Assembly: GCF_014349155.1 (NCBI RefSeq)
Contig: NZ_JACSIT010000050.1
Coordinates: 2,501-66,500, forward strand
Reading direction: 5' to 3'
From: Neolewinella lacunae
GTDB taxonomy: Bacteria; Bacteroidota; Bacteroidia; Chitinophagales; Saprospiraceae
Length of the DNA stretch: 64,000 nt
Shown here: one piece after another, positions 25,000 to 32,941 of the stretch
Position numbering within the stretch: the stretch's first letter is position 1
Layout of the letters: the number at the start of each line of letters is the position of its first letter
The notes under the pieces: model-generated
Seen by the model: the letters and a program-made list of their open reading frames with translations, nothing else
Databases searched by the model: none
Told to the model about the DNA's origin: nothing
Position numbers and translations under genes: made by a program

Positions 25000-26550
25000 C
25001 TACTCAATCTTTGTTGTTGGGGCGGAGCCGTTGCCGGGTTTTTCGGCCACCCCGTTGGTGGAGGGATGTACCTCGCCGACCAATCCCGTGGGCAGGCGCA
25101 TGCCACTCTGGCCGAGGAAGTCGTTGAGCTGGGGCATCATGCCGTAGAGCCCCTGGACGAAGTTGCCTACGCCTTGGCCGTTGCCGTTGTCATAGACGAC
25201 AACTTTCTCGATTTCCAGGTCTTTAATGGCTTCGGTCTGGATGCGGGTCAGGGCTTCGAGCTTATCGAGCATGAGGTAATTAATGGCCGCCTGGGGGTCT
25301 CCGCCGGCGGCACTGACCAGTTTTTGGAAGCCTTCAGCCTGCTTGCGGAGCAGTTCTTCCATGCCCTGGGCTTCGGCCTGGTAGCGGGCCAGGGTGGCGT
25401 CGGCTTCACCGCGGGCGATTTCGCGGCGGCGTTCTGCTTCGGCCTGGGCGGCGATGATGGCTTTCTGGCGCTCGATATCGGCCTGAACGACTTGTTCGGC
25501 TTCTTTTTCGGCTTTCTCCTTCAGGGCACGGGCTTTTTCGGCGGCTTCCTGGGCGCGGTAGGCTTCGGCCTGGGCGTTGGCTTCGGCGACCTGGCGGGCT
25601 GCAGTGGCGCGGCGGTTGGCTTCGGCCAGGGCGACGTCGCGGGCAGCGTTCGACTCCGCAATTTTGATGGCGGCTTCGTTTTTACCGGCCTGCGCTTCGG
25701 CCTGGAATTTGGATTCCCCGATTTCGGCGCGGGAGTTGGCGTCGGCCACCTTGATGCGTTGCTCCTGGGCGGCTTCCGCCTCGCCGATCTGGGCGCGGGA
25801 ATTGGCGGCGGCTACCTGGATGCGCTGCTCCTGGGCGGCGGCGGCTTCGCCAATCTCGGCCTTGGCCGTCAGGGCGGCCACTTTAGTACGCTGGTCTTGC
25901 AGGGCTTCGGCCTGGCCGATGCTGCCCGTGCGTTGCTCGTTGGCCACCTTCACCTTGGCTTCTTCGATGGCCTTGGCGGCGGCTTCCTTGCCGAGGGCGA
26001 CGATGTACCCGGACTCATCCTGGATGTCGGTGACGTTGACGTTGATGAGGCGCAGGCCCACTTTGTGGAGTTCTTCGCCGACGTTGGAGTAGACGGAGCT
26101 GACGAACTTATCGCGGTCAGTGTTCAACTCCTCAATGTCCATGTTGGCAATGACAAGGCGCATCTGGCCCATGATGATGTCCTGGCTCAGGCGGGCCACC
26201 TGCTCGCGGTTGAGCGACAGCAGACGGTTGGCGGCGGCGAGCATCAGCTTTTCGTCTTCGCCGATGCCGACGGTAAACTGGGAAGGGACGTTAACCCGGA
26301 TGTTCTGCTTAGACAGGGCGTCTTTCAGGTTAACGTCGATGGACAGCGGCGTCAGGTCGAGGTAGCGGTAGTCCTGGATGACGGGCCAGACGAAGGCCGC
26401 ACCGCCGGCGTAACACTTGGCCGATGCGCCGCCGCCGGTTTTGCCGTAAACGACCAGGATTTTGTCCGAAGGGCAGCGTTTGTAACGACTGACCAAAAAT
26501 ATTACGAAAAGGGCAAATAGCAGAATAATTGCTCCAATAATTTCCATCAT
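25000..26550 (-). CDS. Flotillin-like SPFH protein
   Basis: A 516-residue membrane-associated flotillin that organises membrane microdomains. The N-terminal hydrophobic segment (IIGAIILLFALFVIFLV) anchors it. The SPFH domain spans about 25-200 (LSIDVNLKDALSKQNIRVNVPSQFTVGI, LRLINVNVTDIQD). A long Ala/Glu-rich coiled coil follows (about 200-420), including two near-identical 23-residue units around EAAAAQEQRIQVAAANSRAQ and EAEAAQEQRIKVADANSRAE. The C-terminus has ALTRIQTEAIKDLEIEKVVVYD. The NfeD-like gene lies 69 bp upstream on the same strand, the standard partner. Two adjacent ATGs are possible starts. Confidence 0.93.
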   Translation of the reverse strand: MMEIIGAIILLFALFVIFLVSRYKRCPSDKILVVYGKTGGGASAKCYAGGAAFVWPVIQDYRYLDLTPLSIDVNLKDALSKQNIRVNVPSQFTVGIGEDEKLMLAAANRLLSLNREQVARLSQDIIMGQMRLVIANMDIEELNTDRDKFVSSVYSNVGEELHKVGLRLINVNVTDIQDESGYIVALGKEAAAKAIEEAKVKVANEQRTGSIGQAEALQDQRTKVAALTAKAEIGEAAAAQEQRIQVAAANSRAQIGEAEAAQEQRIKVADANSRAEIGESKFQAEAQAGKNEAAIKIAESNAARDVALAEANRRATAARQVAEANAQAEAYRAQEAAEKARALKEKAEKEAEQVVQADIERQKAIIAAQAEAERRREIARGEADATLARYQAEAQGMEELLRKQAEGFQKLVSAAGGDPQAAINYLMLDKLEALTRIQTEAIKDLEIEKVVVYDNGNGQGVGNFVQGLYGMMPQLNDFLGQSGMRLPTGLVGEVHPSTNGVAEKPGNGSAPTTKIE

Positions 26551-26619
26551 GATGCTGGGATTTAAAAGGTGGGTGAAAGTAACAGGAATGCCTTAGGTTC
26601 TTGGCCAGCCTGCAATGGG

Positions 26620-27144
26620 TTAAGTAGTGGGGCGAACGAGCACGTAGCCATCCGCCGTGAGGTCCTCGACGAGTACCGGAGTACCCGTTGGGATGGGCTC
26701 GCCGGAAGCGGAGCGGGCTTTGAGTTCGCGGTTGGTACCTTTAATGGGGATGTTGACGAGGCCTTCGCCGGCAGCGGGGATGAGGAGGTAGACCGTCCCT
26801 TGCTGGTACAGGGCGTCCCGCAGCGACCAGTTGACATCCGCCTGCTGCGCAAGCATGAATTTCAGGAGGATGCTGAGGACCCAGACGGCCACTGCACCTG
26901 CGGCCGCGCCCAGCGTAAAAGCCAATACCGGATCGAGTTGACTGGTCAGGAACAATTTTACCGTCCAGGCCCCGATGGACACGAAAGTGAGCACTCCTTT
27001 GAAGATGCCGAGGCTACCGCTATCGAAGTCGCTGTTGAAATCCAGGTCGATATCGAAGTCCAAGCCGCTGATGATGGACAGCAACAAGAGCAGCAGCAGA
27101 ATGCCTCCGGAAATCAGGGAAATGGTGGTGAGCAGTTCGATCAT
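26620..27144 (-). CDS. NfeD-like membrane protein
   Basis: A 174-residue NfeD-type protein with an N-terminal helix (ISGGILLLLLLLSII), two further hydrophobic segments (about 48-66 and 73-96) and a C-terminal OB-like beta domain (GTVYLLIPAAGEGLVNIPIKG ... TGTPVLVEDLTADGYVLVRP). NfeD proteins partner with flotillins, and the flotillin gene is immediately downstream. Oddly, residues 79-84 (Gly-Ala-Ala-Ala-Gly-Ala), within a membrane helix, are encoded by a perfect copy of the dispersed repeat core. Confidence 0.85.
   Translation of the reverse strand: MIELLTTISLISGGILLLLLLLSIISGLDFDIDLDFNSDFDSGSLGIFKGVLTFVSIGAWTVKLFLTSQLDPVLAFTLGAAAGAVAVWVLSILLKFMLAQQADVNWSLRDALYQQGTVYLLIPAAGEGLVNIPIKGTNRELKARSASGEPIPTGTPVLVEDLTADGYVLVRPTT
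26894..26911 (-). repeat. Dispersed repeat core inside NfeD-like gene
   Basis: GCACCTGCGGCCGCGCCC, a perfect reversed core in the plus-strand reading. On the coding strand it is in frame and encodes Gly-Ala-Ala-Ala-Gly-Ala within a predicted membrane helix. Confidence 0.75.
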
Positions 27145-27307
27145 GGCTCGGATGTTTTAGTGTGGCCCCATTCAGCAGGAAAATTGCCGTAGCGGAGGAA
27201 CACCAGGAAAACGTTTGCCCCCCCGCAAATCGTTGTGGCAAAAATTTGGTGTTCGTCGAGTTTGGCCTGGGCTTGGTCGAAGGTAACGAAAATGCGTGCA
27301 ACTGCGG

Positions 27308-28306
27308 CTACTCTTCCTCCTCGGGGTCGGCAGTCAGATCCCGCCGGACGGCAATGGCGGCGTTGAGTTCAAAGCCGATGATGAGGATCAGGGCATTGAG
27401 CTGAAGCCAGAGCATGATGATGATGACGGTAGCAATGGAGCCGTAGAACTTGGTATAGGTATCGTAGCGGTTGAAGCCATCGACGTAGAAACTGAAGGCC
27501 ACCGAAGTGAACAGGGACAGACCAGCGGCCAGGCTTACCCCCGGACTGAAGTAGCTGAAGCGCCGGTGGGTAGCCGCTCCGTAGCGGTAGAGGGTGCCGA
27601 TGGTGATGTAATAGAGGGCCAGCATGACGAACCAGCGCAGGATGTTGAACAAAAAGGTGGCCAGGGAACTGGCGTTGGCCGCGTGCGCCAGCCACCCCAG
27701 AATGGCATCGCCCAAAATGACCAAAACGGTGCTGGCGATGATGAACAAACCGATCAGCAACGTGAGGCCGGCAGCAATGAGGCGTTTGCGCAGTGCGTTG
27801 CGGCGGCGGAAGGTTTTGACGTAGCTTTTTTCGAAGGCCTGCATCATGGCCAGCATCCCGTTGCTGGAGAAGTAAATGGCCAGCAGAAAACCGAAACTCA
27901 GCAGGCCCAGGCGGGGGGAATTGGTGATCTCCTGGACGAAGCCGTAGACGATATCCCCCGCCTGGCCGGGCATCACCCGCTTGATCTCGTCGTAGAGAAT
28001 AACGTTGAAATCGGCCATCGACGGAAACCACCGCACGGCCACGTCCAGCAGGAAAGGCAGCAGGGTAAAAATCGTCAGCAGCGACGGGAAAAGGGAAAGG
28101 AAAAAGCTGAAGGCTACGCTGTTGGCCCGGGTAAAGAGGTCGTCGCGCGTGATCTCCTTGTAGACAAAGACGACGACGTCGTAAATGGGCACCCCGTGGA
28201 ACCCGATGAAAGAATTTTGCTTGGTATACTGCTTTAGACCGATCCACAGGGGGTGTTCGCTGAAAAAACGCCGGAAGGACGCGATATCGGGCAGTTTAAT
28301 CTTCAA
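27308..28306 (-). CDS. YihY/BrkB family inner-membrane protein
   Basis: A 332-residue integral membrane protein of the YihY/BrkB family, with about six helices. Visible hallmarks are RANSVAFSFFLSLFPSLLTIFTLLPF and, near the C-terminus, LFTSVAFSFYVDGFNRYDTYTKFYGSIATVIIIMLWLQLNALILIIGFELNAA split over the last helices. The molecular function is not established. The start appears to be TTG at 28306, since no ATG occurs in the first 90 or so codons. It overlaps the thioesterase stop by 11 bp, so the two are probably translationally coupled. Confidence 0.88.
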   Translation of the reverse strand: MKIKLPDIASFRRFFSEHPLWIGLKQYTKQNSFIGFHGVPIYDVVVFVYKEITRDDLFTRANSVAFSFFLSLFPSLLTIFTLLPFLLDVAVRWFPSMADFNVILYDEIKRVMPGQAGDIVYGFVQEITNSPRLGLLSFGFLLAIYFSSNGMLAMMQAFEKSYVKTFRRRNALRKRLIAAGLTLLIGLFIIASTVLVILGDAILGWLAHAANASSLATFLFNILRWFVMLALYYITIGTLYRYGAATHRRFSYFSPGVSLAAGLSLFTSVAFSFYVDGFNRYDTYTKFYGSIATVIIIMLWLQLNALILIIGFELNAAIAVRRDLTADPEEEE

Positions 28307-28709
28307 AGTAAGGTTGCAGTTTTTCCAGTAGGTAAGCGGGGGCGGAGACGGCTTTGGCGGTCTTCACGTCAATGAAACACAACTTTACGCTGCCACCGTT
28401 GACCAATTTACCCTTTTCGTTGTGAATCTCGACGTAAAAAGTGATGGTATCGACGGGCAGCCGCCTTAAAGTGGTCGTGATCGTCAGCAATTCATCGTAG
28501 CGGGCCGGACGGACGAAACGCTGGTTGAGGCTCATCACCGGCATCATCACCCCGTGCTCCCCTTCCATGTTGGCGTAGGTGAGGCCCAAATCCCGCAGCA
28601 TCTCCACGCGGCCAATCTCGTAGAGCAGGGCATAGCGGCCGTAGTAGAGGTAGGCCATCTGGTCAGTCTCTCCGTAACGGACGCGGTGGGTGGTGGAGGT
28701 GGTTAGCAT
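28296..28709 (-). CDS. Acyl-CoA thioesterase (YbgC/4HBT family)
   Basis: A 137-residue hotdog-fold thioesterase. The N-terminal RVRYGETDQMAYLYYGRY holds the catalytic aspartate and the helix of the 4-hydroxybenzoyl-CoA thioesterase family. RFVRPARYDELLTITT and FYVEIHNEKGKLVNGGSVKLCFID follow in the usual order. It hydrolyses acyl-CoA thioesters; chain preference is unknown. It is first in a two-gene unit with the YihY-like gene. An 8-bp repeat array begins just upstream of its start. Confidence 0.92.
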   Translation of the reverse strand: MLTTSTTHRVRYGETDQMAYLYYGRYALLYEIGRVEMLRDLGLTYANMEGEHGVMMPVMSLNQRFVRPARYDELLTITTTLRRLPVDTITFYVEIHNEKGKLVNGGSVKLCFIDVKTAKAVSAPAYLLEKLQPYFED

Positions 28710-28751
28710 TGATTAATGAGCGAATGGGTGAGCACGAAGTACTGCGCAGCA

Positions 28752-28978
28752 AATGAGTGAATGAGTGAATGAGTGAATGAGTGAATGCGTGAATGGGGGA
28801 ATGAGCGAATGCGTGAATGAGTGAATGCGTGAATGCGTGAATGCGTGAATGAGTGAATGCGTGAATGCGTGAATGAGTGAATGCGTGAATGGGTGAATGC
28901 GTGAATGCGTGAATGGGGGAATGAGCGAATGCGTGAATGGGTGAATGCGTGAATGCGTGAATGGGGGAATGAGCGAAT
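28752..28978. repeat. 8-bp tandem array, about 28 units
   Basis: Degenerate units of the type GTGAATGC, GTGAATGA, GTGAATGG and GGGAATGA run head to tail. The unit is not a multiple of three and contains TGA, so it cannot code for long. An inverted stretch of the same words is at 29121-29146. Confidence 0.92.
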
Positions 28979-28982
28979 AAAT

Positions 28983-29052
28983 GACCGCCGTAGGCAGCAG
29001 CGTAGCTAATAATTGAATAAATGAAAACCGTAGGCAGCAGGGTAGCTAAATA
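28983..29052. repeat. Two copies of the GACCGCCGTAGGCAGCAGCG element
   Basis: The element is at 28983-29010 and, less exactly, at 29026-29052. The same element recurs three times at 49730-49890. Confidence 0.8.
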
Positions 29053-29120
29053 AGGGGATAAATGAATAATTTGCCGAGGTCAGATGATTACTGGATGATT
29101 GGCCTATCCCGTGCGGTAGC

Positions 29121-29146
29121 TCATTCACTCATTCACGCATTCACCC
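29121..29146. repeat. Inverted stretch of the 8-bp array at the valS 3' end
   Basis: The minus strand reads GTGAATG words matching the 28752-28978 array. The valS TGA stop (29133-29135) lies inside it. Confidence 0.85.
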
Positions 29147-31886
29147 GAAGGATGCGCTCCAGGCTGGCGATTTTGGCGGTGGCGTCGGCTTGTTTTTTGC
29201 GTTCGAGGGTGATGACTTCTTCGGGGGCGTTGGCGACGAAGCGTTCGTTGGACAACTTTTTCTCGATGCCGGCCAGAAAGCCGCGCAGGCGATCCAGCTC
29301 GGCTTGCATTTTGGCGCGTTCGGCGGCCTGGTCGATCGTTTCGTTTAAGACGAGGTAGGCCGTATCGTTGCCGAAGAGGAAGGGCAGGGCGTTGTCTGGG
29401 GCGGCATCCGTCAGCGCGACGGCCGACAAAACACCGCTCTTTTGGAGGAATTCCCTGGCACCCCGAAATCCTCCGGGACTATTGCCTGCGTTCGCGCCCA
29501 AGAGCGCCTCACTGGCCGGCGAATGCTCCACGAACAACTGCAAAGGTTCCCGGGGGGCAATCTCGCGCTGGCTGCGGATGTAGCGGATGTGGCTGACCGT
29601 CTCCTGCAAAAGGGTGAAAGACTGGATGAGCGCCGCGTCAAAATCTTCGACCTTGGGCCAGGTGCTGACCACGCAATCTTCGCCCTCCCGGCGCTCGCGC
29701 AGTCCGTGCCAGACCTCTTCGGTGATGAAGGGCAGAAAGGGGTGGAGCAGGGTCATCATCCGTTCAAAAGCCGAAACGGTGGCTTCGTAAGTATCGCGGC
29801 TGATGACGCCATCGGCGGGTTTGATGGCCTCCAGGTACCACGAGCAGAAGTCGCCCCAGATGAAATTGTAGAGCGTGCGCAACGCCTCGCTGATGCGGTA
29901 TTCGCCGAGCATGCGGTCTACCTCCCCGGTGGTTTCGTTCAGCTTGGCCAGCAGCCATTCGGCGGCCAAAAGCTCCAAAGCGTCGGGCGCACGGTCGCTG
30001 ACGGTAAAGCCCTGCAAAAGCCGGTTGGCGTTGAAAATCTTGTTGCAGAATTTCTTGCCCTGGTCGCACAACTCGCTGGTGTTGAGCACTTTTTGCGTCT
30101 GTGGGTCGATGGGGGCGTCGAAGACGATGTCATTGCCGGCCGCCGCGCTCGACATCATCCCGAAGCGTACGCCGTCGGCGCCGTAGGTCTTGAGCAGTTC
30201 CAGCGCGTCGGGGCTGTTGCCGAGGGATTTCGACATTTTGCGGCGCTTTTCATCGCGGACCATCCCGGTGAAGTAGACGTTGCGGAAGGGCATGCGGCCG
30301 TTCTTTTCCACGAAGTCTTTGCCCAGCAGGTCTTCGCTGAATTCGTAGCCGGCCATGACCATGCGGGCGACCCAGAAGAACATGATGTCCCAGCCCGTCA
30401 CCAGGTCGCTGGTGGGGTAATAGTACTGCAGTTCGCGGGTATCTTTCCAGCCGTCGAAGACGGAAAGGGGCCAGAGCCAGCTGGAGAACCAAGTATCGAG
30501 CACGTCTTCGTCCTGCTGTAAATCTTCCAGTTGCAAATTGGCCTCCGGGTGGGCCTGCTGGGCCTGGGCGAGGGCTTCGGCGGCGGTTTCGGCCACGAAC
30601 ACTTCGTCCTTCCAGTACCAGGCCGGGATGCGCTGCCCCCACCAGAGCTGGCGGCTGACGCACCAGTCGCGGACGTTCTCCGGCGTCAGCCAGTTGCGGT
30701 ACATATTGACCATGTTGGGCGGGTGGAAGCGGACTTCGCCGGATTCCACTGCGCCGAGGGCGGTGGCGGCCAGGTCGTCCATGCGCAAAAACCACTGCAG
30801 GGTCAGGCGGGGTTCGACCACGGCGTTGGTGCGTTCGCTGCGGCCGATGCGGGTGCGGTATTGGGTGGTGGCTACCAGGTCTCCGCTGGCTTTGAGGAGC
30901 TTGACGATTTCGGTGCGGGCCTCGAAACGATCGAGTCCTACACCGACTTGGGCGAATTCGTTGAGCTTGCCATCGGGCGTGAGGATGTCGATCACCTCCA
31001 GGCCGTACTTTTCGCCGAGGGCGTAGTCGTTGGGGTCGTGGGCGGGCGTCACCTTGAGGGCGCCGGTGCCGAATTCGGGATCGACGTAATCGTCGGTGAT
31101 GATGGGGATGGGGCGGTTGACCAGGGGGACGATCACCTGCCGGCCGTGGTAGCGCAGGTAGCGTTCGTCGGTGGGGCTGACGGCCAGGCCCGTATCGGCC
31201 ATGATCGTTTCCGGGCGCTGGGTGGCGATGGTGATGTACTCATCGTCGGTGCCGGCCACTTTGTAGCGGACGTGGTAGAGGTTCGAGTTTTCGTCGGTGT
31301 AGATGACTTCCTCGTTGCTGAGTACCGTTTGGGCCTCGGGGTCCCAGTTGGTCATGCGCAGGCCGCGGTACATTTTGTCTTTGCGGTAGAGGCTGACGAA
31401 GACCTTGATGACGGCCCGGTAGAGCTCCGGCTCCATGGTGAAGCGGGTGCGTTGCCAGTCGCAGCTGGCGCCCAGTTCCTGGAGTTGCTGGAGGATGATT
31501 CCGCCGAATTCCTCTTTCCATTCAAAGGCGTGGGCGAGGAATTCCTCGCGGGTGAGATCCGATTTTTTGATGCCCTTTTCGCGGAGGCGCTGGACGACCT
31601 TGGCTTCGGTGGCGATGCTGGCGTGGTCGGTACCGGGCACCCAGCAGGCGTTGCGTCCGTCGAGGCGGGCCTTGCGGATGAGGATGTCCTGGATGGTATT
31701 ATTGAGCATGTGCCCCATGTGGAGCACGCCGGTGACGTTGGGTGGCGGGATGACGATGGTGAAGGGCTCGCGCTCGTCGGGCTCGCTGTGGAAGTAATTT
31801 TTGGCCAGCCAGTGCTGGTACCATTTGTGTTCAACGTCGGCGGCGGAATAGGCCTGGGGGGTACGGTTTCCTTCGGGGGCGGGCAT
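29133..31886 (-). CDS. valS: Valine-tRNA ligase
   Basis: Charges tRNA-Val in the cytoplasm. The 917-residue product has HMGH in PPPNVTGVLHMGHMLN, the editing domain, KMSKS in RRKMSKSLGNSPDAL, and a C-terminal coiled coil (AAERAKMQAELDRLRGFLAGIEKKL), so it is complete. Two oddities occur. A 17-codon in-frame segment (Gly-Ala-Asn-Ala-Gly-Asn-Ser-Pro...) near residues 796-812 is a long copy of the dispersed repeat. The last codons (Val-Asn-Ala, then TGA) are made by the 8-bp repeat GTGAATGC. TATCTTCG on the coding strand at 31918-31925 fits a -7 box. Confidence 0.96.
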   Translation of the reverse strand: MPAPEGNRTPQAYSAADVEHKWYQHWLAKNYFHSEPDEREPFTIVIPPPNVTGVLHMGHMLNNTIQDILIRKARLDGRNACWVPGTDHASIATEAKVVQRLREKGIKKSDLTREEFLAHAFEWKEEFGGIILQQLQELGASCDWQRTRFTMEPELYRAVIKVFVSLYRKDKMYRGLRMTNWDPEAQTVLSNEEVIYTDENSNLYHVRYKVAGTDDEYITIATQRPETIMADTGLAVSPTDERYLRYHGRQVIVPLVNRPIPIITDDYVDPEFGTGALKVTPAHDPNDYALGEKYGLEVIDILTPDGKLNEFAQVGVGLDRFEARTEIVKLLKASGDLVATTQYRTRIGRSERTNAVVEPRLTLQWFLRMDDLAATALGAVESGEVRFHPPNMVNMYRNWLTPENVRDWCVSRQLWWGQRIPAWYWKDEVFVAETAAEALAQAQQAHPEANLQLEDLQQDEDVLDTWFSSWLWPLSVFDGWKDTRELQYYYPTSDLVTGWDIMFFWVARMVMAGYEFSEDLLGKDFVEKNGRMPFRNVYFTGMVRDEKRRKMSKSLGNSPDALELLKTYGADGVRFGMMSSAAAGNDIVFDAPIDPQTQKVLNTSELCDQGKKFCNKIFNANRLLQGFTVSDRAPDALELLAAEWLLAKLNETTGEVDRMLGEYRISEALRTLYNFIWGDFCSWYLEAIKPADGVISRDTYEATVSAFERMMTLLHPFLPFITEEVWHGLRERREGEDCVVSTWPKVEDFDAALIQSFTLLQETVSHIRYIRSQREIAPREPLQLFVEHSPASEALLGANAGNSPGGFRGAREFLQKSGVLSAVALTDAAPDNALPFLFGNDTAYLVLNETIDQAAERAKMQAELDRLRGFLAGIEKKLSNERFVANAPEEVITLERKKQADATAKIASLERILRVNA
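29451..29501 (-). repeat. Long-form dispersed repeat inside valS (51 bp)
   Basis: It has the reversed core GCCTGCGTTCGCGCCC plus an extension containing TCCTCCGGGACTAT. It is 46/51 identical to 63503-63553 in the helicase gene. It is in frame and free of stops in valS. Confidence 0.88.
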
Positions 31887-31917
31887 GGGGCGGAGACGGT
31901 TTTTTCGTTAGCAGGGG

Positions 31918-31925
31918 CGAAGATA
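31918..31925 (-). promoter_or_regulatory. Candidate -7 promoter element of valS
   Basis: The coding strand reads TATCTTCG, 31 bp upstream of the valS ATG. No confident -33 element was found. Confidence 0.4.
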
Positions 31926-32013
31926 GGGTTTGGCGGGCTGCTGGGCTAACGCTGGGGCGGAAGCGGGTGGTTGCGGGAGTTGGGGTGTTTTTGGAAGGTG
32001 GTGTTGGGGGATG

Positions 32014-32032
32014 GGGCGCGGCCGCAGGTGCC
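32014..32032 (+). repeat. Dispersed repeat core, forward
   Basis: A perfect GGGCGCGGCCGCAGGTGCC in the divergent region between valS and the SDR gene. Confidence 0.85.
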
Positions 32033-32119
32033 GGGCCGGTCGGAGAAGCCGGGGAGGGAAAGGGGGGCCTGCGAACGGACCGCTACGTCACCACGTTAAG
32101 GAGACAAATACAGAACAAG

Positions 32120-32902
32120 ATGAAAGCAGTAGGATTAATCACGGGCGCCAGTTCAGGCATTGGCCGCGCCCTGGCCCACGAGCACGCCAAGCGCCAACGA
32201 GACCTCGTGATCGTGGCCCGCCGGGAGGAAGAACTCAAAGAATTGAAGGCCGAGTTGAGCGCGAAGTACGGCGTCCAGGTGCGGGTCATTGCCAAAGACC
32301 TCACGGCCCCGGGGGCGTGCCAGGCCATTTACGATGAGCTCAAGCAGGAGGGCATTGCCGTCGACTACCTGTTCAACAACGCTGGCTACGGCGGCCACGG
32401 CAATTTCCACGAACGGGATTTGGCCACCGACCTGGGGATGATCGACCTCAACGTGAAAGCCCTGGTGGAACTGACCCACCTCTTCCTCAAAGACATGGTG
32501 GTGCGTGGACGGGGCAAAATCCTGCAAACTTCCAGCACGGCTGGCTACATGCCCGGGCCCTTGCAGGCCGTGTACTTTGCCACCAAAGCTTTCGTGAACT
32601 CCTTCACCTGGGCCGTTGCTAAGGAAGTGGAAAACACGGGCGTTACGCTCACCACCCTCAACCCCGGTGCCGTTGCCACTGAATTTGCCGACACCGCCGA
32701 GCTGAGCGATACCGACCTCTTCAAAAGCCCCAAGACCCCGGAATACACCGCCGGGCGCGGTTACGCCGCCATGGAAGCGGGCAAACTCGATGAAATCACC
32801 GAGTTTGGCCTGAAAATGACGATCAAGGCGGGCCTGGCGGTGATGCCCCTGAAGATGCAGCTCACTACCATTTATAACATGCAGAAGAAGCAGGGGGCTT
32901 AG
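32120..32902 (+). CDS. Short-chain dehydrogenase/reductase (YqjQ/DltE-like)
   Basis: A 260-residue classical SDR, an NAD(P)-dependent oxidoreductase. It has GASSGIGRALA for cofactor binding, NNAG, and the catalytic Ser and YxxxK in TSSTAGYMPGPLQAVYFATK. LNPGAVATEF follows the active site. The C-terminal part (LKMTIKAGLAVMPLKMQ) resembles the DltE-like subgroup. The ATG at 32120 is chosen because the glycine-rich motif starts at once. The substrate is unknown. Confidence 0.9.
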   Translation: MKAVGLITGASSGIGRALAHEHAKRQRDLVIVARREEELKELKAELSAKYGVQVRVIAKDLTAPGACQAIYDELKQEGIAVDYLFNNAGYGGHGNFHERDLATDLGMIDLNVKALVELTHLFLKDMVVRGRGKILQTSSTAGYMPGPLQAVYFATKAFVNSFTWAVAKEVENTGVTLTTLNPGAVATEFADTAELSDTDLFKSPKTPEYTAGRGYAAMEAGKLDEITEFGLKMTIKAGLAVMPLKMQLTTIYNMQKKQGA

Positions 32903-32941
32903 CGCTTGCCTGATTTTTTTACCCCCCGAAAGCTGATGCCC

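Larger units (their letters stand above)
28710..29132. other. Repeat-filled intergenic region between valS and the thioesterase gene
   Basis: No gene is seen in these 423 bp. It contains the 8-bp array (28752-28978), two copies of a CCGTAGGCAGCAG element (28983-29052), and a short inverted stretch of the array at 29121-29146 that enters valS. Confidence 0.8.

Noticed and set aside
25066-26520. Long plus-strand open frame (484 codons) antisense to the flotillin gene
   Set aside because: It is the complement of a GC-rich coiled-coil gene; its product is Gly/Phe/Leu low complexity with no family match.
28752-28978. CRISPR array
   Set aside because: The units are 8 bp with no spacers and no cas genes nearby; it is a simple tandem repeat.
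30531-31949. Long plus-strand frame (472 codons) antisense to valS
   Set aside because: ValS on the other strand is complete with HMGH and KMSKS motifs. The antisense product is Gly/Val-rich and unrecognisable.
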